32,932 nt of DNA from an uncultured Clostridium sp. Lineage in GTDB: Bacteria; Bacillota; Clostridia; Lachnospirales; Lachnospiraceae. Each line of letters starts with the position of its first letter. Position 1 is the stretch's first letter. The notes under the pieces were generated by a model. That model had not been told where the DNA came from, made no database searches, and was given only the letters and a program-made list of their open reading frames with translations. Shown piece after piece: positions 1-6,732 of this stretch. Both the position numbers and the translations under genes were made by a program. The stretch is from assembly GCA_945915475.1 (NCBI GenBank), contig CAMEFI010000035.1:1-32932 (forward strand), read 5' to 3'.

Positions 1-1
1 C

Positions 2-502
2 ATTGAAGAACGCATTATGTTGAGTGCACAGATTGACGGAAGTGCGCGTACACAGTTTGCACTCAATGATGTTGTCATACATTGGACAGGAGATCTGTCG
101 ATGTTGCAGCTTCAGGTGTATGTTAATGGTAATTTCCTGACCACCTATCATGCAGATGGAATTATTGTTGCAACACCAACGGGATCGACCGGATATAATC
201 TGTCAGCAGGAGGTCCTATCGTTGATCCAAAGTCCAAAATGCTTCTTCTGACACCGATCAACGCACATGATCTGAATGGACAAAGTATTGTTCTGAGTGC
301 GGATGATGTTGTAGAAATTGAGATGGGAAGCAGACGTTTTCAGAAAGACGAGAAAGCGTGTGTCAGCTTTGATGGAGATACAACGATTCATATGAAGGTC
401 GGAGACCGGCTTAGGGTTGCGAGAGGCAACAGTGTCATACAAATCTGCAAGTTGAACAATCAAAGCTTTCTTGAGATACTTCGCAAGAAGATGCAAAGAT
501 AG
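2..502 (+). CDS. nadK: NAD kinase, C-terminal part (5' end outside window)
   Basis: Phosphorylates NAD to NADP in the cytoplasm. The reading frame is open from the first bases (IEERIMLSAQ) and runs to TAG at 500-502, so only the C-terminal part is present; the GGDGT motif would lie upstream. Seen here are ALNDVVI (the usual NE pair reads ND), the TPTGSTGYNLSAGGPIV signature of the NAD kinase family, and a late FDGD. It is followed by argR after only 10 bases, as is usual in the Clostridia cluster that ends with argR, recN and spoIVB. Identity is secure from the TPTGSTGY block. The ATG at 17 is internal, not the start. Confidence 0.93.
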   Translation: MEERIMLSAQIDGSARTQFALNDVVIHWTGDLSMLQLQVYVNGNFLTTYHADGIIVATPTGSTGYNLSAGGPIVDPKSKMLLLTPINAHDLNGQSIVLSADDVVEIEMGSRRFQKDEKACVSFDGDTTIHMKVGDRLRVARGNSVIQICKLNNQSFLEILRKKMQR

Positions 503-512
503 GAGATGGATT

Positions 513-962
513 ATGAAGACAAGACGACAGGCGAAAATACTTGAATTGATCCAGCAGAATAATGTGGAGACACAGGAGGAATTATCGGCGTATCTTGAAC
601 GTGAAGGATATCAGGTTACACAGGCAACGGTATCACGCGATATTCGCGAATTAAAGCTGACCAAGATTGCAACGGACAATGGAAGACAGAAATACGCTGT
701 AATTGCGGATGCAGACACGGGAATGCTTGAAAAATACGCGCGTGTTCTCAGAGAAGGTTATGTATCGATGGATATTGCACAGAATATCCTTGTGATCAAG
801 ACGGTATCTGGTATGGCAAGTGCTGTCTGTGCAGCGATTGATGCCATGAAGATGAACGAAGTGGTTGGTTCGATTGCAGGCGATGATACCTTGATCTGCA
901 TTATCCGAACGAACGATGATGCGGTCAAAACTATGAAGAAGCTTCGCAAGATTGTAGAGTAA
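513..962 (+). CDS. argR: Arginine repressor ArgR/AhrC
   Basis: Arginine-responsive transcription regulator of 149 residues, the normal family length. The N-terminal winged helix (about residues 1-70) contains TQATVSRDIRELKL, the ArgR DNA-recognition signature. The C-terminal oligomerisation and arginine-binding domain contains GSIAGDDTLICIIR, with the paired aspartates of the arginine pocket. I chose ATG 513 because AGGAGA at 501-506 lies seven bases upstream; the longer frame from 471 would overlap nadK and has no ribosome binding site. The gene sits 10 bases after nadK and 44 before recN, an operon-like arrangement conserved in Clostridia. Confidence 0.95.
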   Translation: MKTRRQAKILELIQQNNVETQEELSAYLEREGYQVTQATVSRDIRELKLTKIATDNGRQKYAVIADADTGMLEKYARVLREGYVSMDIAQNILVIKTVSGMASAVCAAIDAMKMNEVVGSIAGDDTLICIIRTNDDAVKTMKKLRKIVE

Positions 963-1006
963 GGAAAAAGACATATACATACTTTGGGAGAGTAGAAGGA
1001 GAATAT

Positions 1007-2677
1007 ATGTTACAAAATCTGCATGTGAAGAATCTGGCTCTTATAAATGAAACAGAAGTTGAATTTAAGGATGGACTTAATATTCTGTCCGGAGAGACAG
1101 GTGCCGGTAAATCAATTATTATCGGATCCATTAATTTGGCGCTTGGTGAAAAAGTACAAAAGGAAATGTTGCGCGACAATGCTGACACGGCTTTGGTTGA
1201 ACTCGTATTTTATGTGGAGAATCCGGCTACACTTGAAGCCGTTCGGGCACTGGGGATTGAAGTGGAAGATGAGACGATCATCTTAAGCCGGAAGATTACG
1301 GCGGGACGTGCGATTGCCAGAATCAATGGGGAAGCCGTATCAGCGTCCAAGATGAAGGAAGCTGCGGCACTGCTGATCGATATTCATGGTCAGCATGAGC
1401 ATCAGTCACTCCTTTCGAAACGCAAGCATTTAGAAATATTGGATCTGTTTGCAAAGGATCTGCTAAGGGAACAAAAACAGAAGCTTTCCGTTTGTTATCG
1501 CGAGTATCGTAAACTTCTGGATGAATTGGAACAGTCGGATTCTGACACGGAGGAGCGTGCAAGAGAATTGTCGTTTCTTGAATATGAAGTGAAAGAAATC
1601 GAGGATGCAAATCTGACACTGGGGGAAGACGTTGAACTGGAGGAACAGTTTCGAAAATATTCAAACGGAAAGAAGATCCTTGATGCGATTCATGTGGTAC
1701 AGGCGGCAACCGCGGAAGAGGACGAGAGTGCTTCGGAGCGTATCAGCCGTGCGGTAAGAGAATTGGCTGGTGTGTCCGGATATGACAAACGGGTCGAAGA
1801 ATTAGAAAATCAGCTGACGGAAATTGACAATCTGCTTGGAGATTTCAATCGTGAGGTGGCGTCTTATCTTTCGGAAGAAGAGTTTGATAACGAGACCTAT
1901 TTTGAGATTGAAAAGAGACTTGATTTCATCAATCATCTGAAATCCAAATATGGAAACTCCATAGAGCAAATATTAGAGTCTTACAATAGTAAGTGCGAAC
2001 GCATAGCAGTATTAAAGGATTATGATGAATATTTAAATCAACTTTTAAGTAAAATCAATCATAAAAAGCAAGAACTCACACAACTTTCGGATGAGGTGTC
2101 TGCAATTCGACAGAAAGAGAGTGTTGTGCTCACGAATGCAATCCGCCAGGCTTTAATGGATCTGAATTTTCTGGATGTCCGTTTCACGATGGAATTTCGT
2201 AAAATTGATTTTACCGAAAACGGAACCGATGAAGTTGAATTTATGATATCGACCAATCCGGGCGAGCCTTTAAAACCACTTGGCAAAGTTGCTTCCGGAG
2301 GAGAACTTTCGCGTATTATGCTTGCAATCAAGACGGTTCTTGCGGAGAATGATCACATTGAAACATTGATATTTGATGAGATTGATAGCGGAATCAGTGG
2401 GCGTACGGCACAGATGGTTTCCGAGAAGATGAATGAACTCGGCAGATCGCATCAGATTATATGTATCACACATCTTCCGCAGATCGCAGCCATGGCAGAT
2501 ACGCATTTTCTGATTGAAAAATCGGTTGAGAACGATACAACCGTATCGCATATTCATGAGCTGTCGGATGAGGAAAGTGTACAGGAGCTTGCCCGTATGC
2601 TTGGTGGGGTTGAAATTACAGACAAGGTTGTCGAAAATGCCCGCGAAATGAAGAAAATGGCTTACATGAAAAAGTAA
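1007..2677 (+). CDS. recN: DNA repair protein RecN
   Basis: SMC-like ATPase that acts early in double-strand break repair, on the nucleoid. The 556 residues match the family. Walker A GETGAGKS is at residues 29-36, a long coiled-coil region occupies roughly 150-370, the ABC signature SGGELSR lies near 430, and Walker B LIFDEIDSGISG near 455, followed by ICITHLPQIAAMAD. AAGGAGA ends seven bases before the ATG. It is the last gene of the nadK-argR-recN run; a hairpin that ends in five T residues (2682-2734) follows immediately and overlaps the start of spoIVB, so the two genes are probably separate transcripts. Confidence 0.96.
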   Translation: MLQNLHVKNLALINETEVEFKDGLNILSGETGAGKSIIIGSINLALGEKVQKEMLRDNADTALVELVFYVENPATLEAVRALGIEVEDETIILSRKITAGRAIARINGEAVSASKMKEAAALLIDIHGQHEHQSLLSKRKHLEILDLFAKDLLREQKQKLSVCYREYRKLLDELEQSDSDTEERARELSFLEYEVKEIEDANLTLGEDVELEEQFRKYSNGKKILDAIHVVQAATAEEDESASERISRAVRELAGVSGYDKRVEELENQLTEIDNLLGDFNREVASYLSEEEFDNETYFEIEKRLDFINHLKSKYGNSIEQILESYNSKCERIAVLKDYDEYLNQLLSKINHKKQELTQLSDEVSAIRQKESVVLTNAIRQALMDLNFLDVRFTMEFRKIDFTENGTDEVEFMISTNPGEPLKPLGKVASGGELSRIMLAIKTVLAENDHIETLIFDEIDSGISGRTAQMVSEKMNELGRSHQIICITHLPQIAAMADTHFLIEKSVENDTTVSHIHELSDEESVQELARMLGGVEITDKVVENAREMKKMAYMKK

Positions 2678-2681
2678 TATT

Positions 2682-2734
2682 GATCGCATACTATTCTTAG
2701 TTTGGGAAACGGAGATATAGTATGCGATCTTTTT
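2682..2734 (+). terminator. recN terminator hairpin overlapping the spoIVB start
   Basis: A perfect 13-bp inverted repeat (2682-2694 and 2717-2729) is followed by TTTTT, the form of an intrinsic terminator. The right arm contains the spoIVB ATG at 2722 and the loop contains its ribosome binding site, so any recN read-through transcript would end here or hide the spoIVB start. Confidence 0.7.
2687..2693 (+). promoter_or_regulatory. Candidate forespore (sigma-F/G-type) -10 element of spoIVB
   Basis: CATACTA is an exact match to the sigma-G/F -10 consensus known from Bacillus, and spoIVB is a forespore gene. It lies in the left arm of the recN terminator hairpin. A transcript starting about 7-10 bases downstream would lack that arm and leave the spoIVB start codon free. 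The -35 region near 2665-2670 (CATGAA) is a weak match, so this is tentative. Confidence 0.4.
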
Positions 2735-3900
2735 CGGTAAAGTTGTTTAAAAATATAATTTTGATTTATTTATGTGCTCTTATCTGCTTTATTTATACGT
2801 CGATGATGGATGCAATACCGGAACATGTTTATATGGAAGAGGGAAGTACCTTGTCCCTGTCACGTAAAATTCCGGTTGAAGTGGCTGCATGTGAGAATCA
2901 TAGCATCTACTCATCGAAAGATATTGGAAGTAGTACCTATGAGAGCTTGCTTGCAAGAAAAAAGGCGGATGGGAATGAAACGCTTACAATTGGTCAGCAT
3001 AAGATGATTTGTTACCTGTTCGGTATATTTCCAATCAAGGAAGTCGAAGTTTCGGTGATTAAAAGTACGAATTTAAGACCATCCGGACATGTGGTTGGAA
3101 TCTATGGCATTACAAACGGTGTCTTTGTCCTTGGGAGCAGTCCGGTTGAACTTGCTGACGGAACCTTCCGTCAGCCGGCAGAACATGTCCTTTTTCCGGG
3201 GGATTATATTCTGGCAGTAAATCATCATGCTGTCACGTCCAAAGAAGACCTGACAGTGCTGATTCAGAAAAACGAAACAGTATCCATGGTTCTTACGATT
3301 CTGCGCGGAAATGAACAGATTGATGTATCTGTGACACCTGTTCTTGCAAAAACAGGTGAGAACAACAAATTAAACTATATGCTTGGAATCTGGGTCAGAG
3401 ATGATATGGCAGGCATCGGAACGATGACATATTATGATGATAACGGAAATTATGGTGCACTGGGACATGGAATCGGAGACGGAGAGACCGGAGAGTTGTT
3501 AAAGCTGGATAAGGGGTATCTGTATGAGGCGGATATTCTCGGAATTAAGAGAGGGCAAAGAGGCGATCCGGGAGAACTGGAGGGCGTCATAAGTTATCGT
3601 AAGACAAGCATGCTTGGAACCGTAAGACAAAATAGCGATATCGGAATATATGGAAAATTAAATGATGAATATATAAATGAAATAAGGGACAAGAATAAAC
3701 CATATTTGCTGGGATTCAAACAGGACTTAAAGACAGGGGAAGCCTATATTATATCCGATGTATCCGGTGAGAGGCAGGCCTATCATATTATGATGGATTC
3801 ATTTGATTATTCCCCTTCTGACCGGAATAAGGGAATTCATTTTTATGTGGATGACGAAAGACTTCTTAGTCTGACCGGGGGAATCGTACAGGGAATGTGA
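2722..3900 (+). CDS. spoIVB: SpoIVB sporulation signalling protease, truncated before its catalytic serine
   Basis: SpoIVB is an S55-family serine peptidase secreted from the forespore, which cleaves SpoIVFA to trigger pro-sigma-K processing. Seen: a membrane anchor at about residues 11-28, a PDZ domain at about 115-205, and the catalytic histidine block GALGHGIGD (His249). The aspartate region FYVDDERL is at 374-382, then TGGIVQGM ends at residue 392 with TGA. The family continues from GM into SGSP, which holds the catalytic serine, and then about 30-40 more residues. The break is therefore at the active site, and the following DNA is mobile-element sequence. As it stands the protein should be inactive. 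GGAGA precedes the ATG by seven to eight bases. Confidence 0.93.
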   Translation: MRSFSVKLFKNIILIYLCALICFIYTSMMDAIPEHVYMEEGSTLSLSRKIPVEVAACENHSIYSSKDIGSSTYESLLARKKADGNETLTIGQHKMICYLFGIFPIKEVEVSVIKSTNLRPSGHVVGIYGITNGVFVLGSSPVELADGTFRQPAEHVLFPGDYILAVNHHAVTSKEDLTVLIQKNETVSMVLTILRGNEQIDVSVTPVLAKTGENNKLNYMLGIWVRDDMAGIGTMTYYDDNGNYGALGHGIGDGETGELLKLDKGYLYEADILGIKRGQRGDPGELEGVISYRKTSMLGTVRQNSDIGIYGKLNDEYINEIRDKNKPYLLGFKQDLKTGEAYIISDVSGERQAYHIMMDSFDYSPSDRNKGIHFYVDDERLLSLTGGIVQGM

Positions 3901-3914
3901 GTGAGTTATAATTA

Positions 3915-3969
3915 GGACAACACAGGAAAGCCAGTAAAATCAAGGGTTTGCGGTGTCTGTCCTTTTTTT
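3915..3969 (+). terminator. Terminator-like hairpin at the left end of the element
   Basis: GGACAACAC (3915-3923) pairs with GTGTCTGTCC (3953-3962) with one bulge, followed by seven T. It would end transcription coming from truncated spoIVB. Lying about 15 bases inside the junction, it could also be part of the recombinase recognition end. Confidence 0.45.
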
Positions 3970-4030
3970 ATTGACCAGTAAAAGCGGACGAAAATTTGTA
4001 AAATTAAAAATGCAAGGGAGGAACGTGGGT

Positions 4031-4234
4031 ATGGCAAGTAAGAATGTGAGGAGAATGAAGGTGTATGACCAGAGTGGATATCAGTACAAGGATACACCGA
4101 CTATTATGATGAAGGGGCAGTGGCTTAAGGAGTTTGGCTTTTGTCAGGGAACACAGATTGAAGTACATTGCGAGGATGGCAAGCTGACGATTACTAAGGT
4201 TGGTGGAGGTGATATGGAACCGTCTATTGCATAA
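4031..4234 (+). CDS. SymE-like small protein (type I toxin family fold)
   Basis: A 67-residue protein whose core TIMMKGQWLKEFGFCQGTQIEV and LTITKV resemble the SymE / AbrB-like swapped-hairpin family (the pattern is P-x-I-x-L-x-G-x-W-L-x-x-x-G-F). SymE is an RNA-associated toxin in E. coli; in Clostridia, relatives are common inside conjugative elements and their role is not established. AAGGGAGG at 4013-4020 supports ATG 4031; an in-frame GTG at 4025 is possible. It stands alone between a terminator-like hairpin upstream and a strong terminator downstream, so it has its own transcript. No antisense RNA gene was recognised. Confidence 0.65.
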   Translation: MASKNVRRMKVYDQSGYQYKDTPTIMMKGQWLKEFGFCQGTQIEVHCEDGKLTITKVGGGDMEPSIA

Positions 4235-4259
4235 GGAAGAAAGCGTATTGTTGTATGTG

Positions 4260-4291
4260 GAGGATAGAGAAATCTGTCCTCTTATTTTTTT
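4260..4291 (+). terminator. Intrinsic terminator after the symE-like gene
   Basis: GAGGATAGA (4260-4268) and TCTGTCCTC (4273-4281) form a 9-bp stem with one G-U pair and a GAAA loop, followed by a T-rich run (4282-4291). Confidence 0.75.
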
Positions 4292-4387
4292 GTCTAAAAG
4301 GAGGGAGTGGTGCAATTTACTCATTGAAAGGCAGTAAGGAAGCCCGGCTGATTTTGAGGGCGGGTAAGGAGAAAGGAGAGGATGCCT

Positions 4388-6679
4388 ATGAGTAAAGAAG
4401 GACAGACAAGTAACCGTGCTTTTATGCACAGAAGTATTCCATATCGGAATTGTTTTGAAGAGGATGGAATGATTGAGGTTGAAACGGGAGTTTATACGAG
4501 GGGGTATAGGGTTTTGCCGCCGGAGGGGGAGGTGAAGGGGAACTACAATTCCAAGGTGACGCGGATGTATATGGAAAAGATTTTGGTAAAGCTGTCGGAG
4601 TGGTTTTCTTTTGAGTTTACGATCAGGAACTGTCACATGGATAAGGGGGAGTATCTTTCCAAGGTTACGATTGAAGAGAGGGAGGATGCGTATACGCATT
4701 TGAGAAGGCTGTACAACAGGGTGCTTCAGGAGAATTGTGATATAGGACATAACAATTTTACCAGAGAGGTTTATCTGACCGTTTCTATGGAAGCGGATAC
4801 GCCGGATGCGGCACTGAAATGTTTTGAGGATGCGGATGAGTGGATGAGGGCTCTGTTTTTGGAGATGTATGGTTTTCGGTTGGTGCCTATGGAGCTTTCG
4901 GAGAGATTGGAGCTTTTGTATTGTATCTATCATCCGGAACCGGAGGCAGCACCATTTGGAAGCAGGGTGGATTATGACGGCAGGGGCTTTTCAATCAAGT
5001 CAATGCAGAGAATGAAGATGGACACCAAGGATGTGATTTCGCCGGAACGTTATGAGTGTAAAGAGAGGGATTACATGAGGGTGGGAAAATTTTATGTGAG
5101 GTCTTTCTTTATTAACAGCATTCCGGAGAGTGTACCGGACAGTATGCTTCTGGACTTGTCTTCGGTTTCATCGAATTCCATTTTGTCTGTTCATTATCAG
5201 AGCGTGGATCAGGAGCTGGGCTTTCAGGTGGCTGCAAAGCTGGTCAGGGAGAATACGGAGGTAAAGAATATTCCGATACGGGATACGGTTGCTGATCGTA
5301 AGGAGCACAGGATGAGGCGGCAGGAGAGAAGTATTCTGGACAGTGAGGATGAATATTTCTATCGTAGTGCGCTGGGCAGGTTCAAGCAGGCAAAGGCAAA
5401 GAATCAGCCGTCTATTCAGGCGTCGTTCATTATTGTGTTATATGCGGAGAGTCTGGAAGAGCTAAACAGGGATTCGTCCCTTTTATATCTGTCAGCCTCC
5501 AAGTATGTATGCCAGATCAGATGTCTGGATTTACAGCAGAATGAGGGTTTTCAGTCGGTGCTGCCACTGAATAATCTGAAGGTGAGTGTCGGGAGGATGT
5601 TTTCTGTGGAAGAGATGGCGGTTATGCAGCCCTTTAGCATTCAGGACATTTTTGAGAAGGTTCGTACTTTTTACGGGTTAAATGCCATTAATGACAATTT
5701 CGTGTTTATGGATCGGAGTAATTATCCTACTGCCATGATTGCGGGGATTTCCAATACGGGAAAAACAAGTGCTGTAAAGCGTGAGGCGGCGAATACGCTT
5801 ATGTGTACCAGGGATGATGTTGTTATTCTTGCAAAATGTCCGGGGGAGTACAGAGCATTTACAGAGGCTATGAATGGTCAGATAATCGGAGAATTTTATC
5901 CTGATATTTTTGATAAGGACAGCAACTATAACCTGAACAATGACAAGAGTATTTTACAGAAGGTCTTTATGGAAGCATATCTGACTGCAAGAGTTGGTTT
6001 TCACAGACAGCGGGTTTTGCCGGAGGTTTTACAGGCACAATATGAGCAGGCGGAGAGGGAAGCAGGGATTTTGTGTCATTTTGCTTCATGGAATGAGGCG
6101 CTTATGTATGCCAAGGATCATCCTGTGGAGATGCAGCTTTTTGTGAAGTCTATGGAGCAACAGTGCTTTGCTGCGGATTGTTTAAGCGGAAACAGGCGTC
6201 TTACGGTTATGGGGTTTACGCGGGAGGATGAGCTTTTGATGAATCTGGACTATCTCTGGAATTATGCCGTACAGAGCAAAAAGAAGAACCGCACGGTATG
6301 GATTTATGTGGATGGGGCGGATGATCTGGTTTATTCCACCACTGCCAGCGATTATCTGGTCAGTATTTTAGAGCGTGCGGAGATACTTAAGATTCCGGTT
6401 ACTCTTGTGATTCAGGATGCGGTGCATATTGTGACAAATCAGAAAGCGGTTATTGAGTTTGATTATCTGTTGAATAAGATCCGGTATTTTAAGCTGCTGT
6501 CCCTTGGACCGGTGGAGCGGAAGAAATTTGTTGAGAGACTGAATATTTCGCAGCAGCTTGTTCCGTATATTGTGGAGCGGGAACCGGGTGAGGGGGTTCT
6601 GATTACACCATCTGCGAATATTGCGGTCAATGACCATTTTGAAAGCAGGGAAAATGAGTTTTATCAGGTATTTTATTAA
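4388..6679 (+). CDS. VirB4-like conjugative transfer ATPase (CD1110-type)
   Basis: Cytoplasmic AAA-type ATPase that energises the type IV secretion channel during conjugation. The 763 residues are full length for Gram-positive VirB4 proteins. Walker A GISNTGKT is at residues 453-460, Walker B VWIYVDGADD at about 637-646 and the final GEGVLITPS block near 735. I prefer ATG 4388 because AAAGGAGAG at 4372-4380 leaves seven bases of spacing; ATG 4382 would leave almost none. The next gene is the NlpC/P60 protein, the order found in C. difficile CTn elements. Upstream partners normally in this operon (coupling ATPase, VirB6-like membrane protein) are absent, so the operon seems to have lost its front part. 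Confidence 0.85.
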   Translation: MSKEGQTSNRAFMHRSIPYRNCFEEDGMIEVETGVYTRGYRVLPPEGEVKGNYNSKVTRMYMEKILVKLSEWFSFEFTIRNCHMDKGEYLSKVTIEEREDAYTHLRRLYNRVLQENCDIGHNNFTREVYLTVSMEADTPDAALKCFEDADEWMRALFLEMYGFRLVPMELSERLELLYCIYHPEPEAAPFGSRVDYDGRGFSIKSMQRMKMDTKDVISPERYECKERDYMRVGKFYVRSFFINSIPESVPDSMLLDLSSVSSNSILSVHYQSVDQELGFQVAAKLVRENTEVKNIPIRDTVADRKEHRMRRQERSILDSEDEYFYRSALGRFKQAKAKNQPSIQASFIIVLYAESLEELNRDSSLLYLSASKYVCQIRCLDLQQNEGFQSVLPLNNLKVSVGRMFSVEEMAVMQPFSIQDIFEKVRTFYGLNAINDNFVFMDRSNYPTAMIAGISNTGKTSAVKREAANTLMCTRDDVVILAKCPGEYRAFTEAMNGQIIGEFYPDIFDKDSNYNLNNDKSILQKVFMEAYLTARVGFHRQRVLPEVLQAQYEQAEREAGILCHFASWNEALMYAKDHPVEMQLFVKSMEQQCFAADCLSGNRRLTVMGFTREDELLMNLDYLWNYAVQSKKKNRTVWIYVDGADDLVYSTTASDYLVSILERAEILKIPVTLVIQDAVHIVTNQKAVIEFDYLLNKIRYFKLLSLGPVERKKFVERLNISQQLVPYIVEREPGEGVLITPSANIAVNDHFESRENEFYQVFY

Positions 6680-6685
6680 GGCACA

Positions 6686-6716
6686 GGCGGTGGGAAGCAA
6701 TTCTTACCGCCTTTTT
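6686..6716 (+). terminator. Terminator-like hairpin between virB4-like and nlpC genes
   Basis: GGCGGT (6686-6691) pairs with ACCGCC (6706-6711) and is followed by TTTTT (6712-6716), directly before the ribosome binding site of the next gene. It could attenuate expression of the cell-wall hydrolase relative to VirB4. Confidence 0.55.
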
Positions 6717-6732
6717 GGAAGGAGGCATTGGC

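Noticed and set aside
4004-4933. 309-residue open frame on the minus strand across symE and the front of virB4
   Set aside because: It is antisense to two well-supported genes, has a composition typical of a shadow frame (rich in His, Pro, Leu, Ser) and no ribosome binding site.
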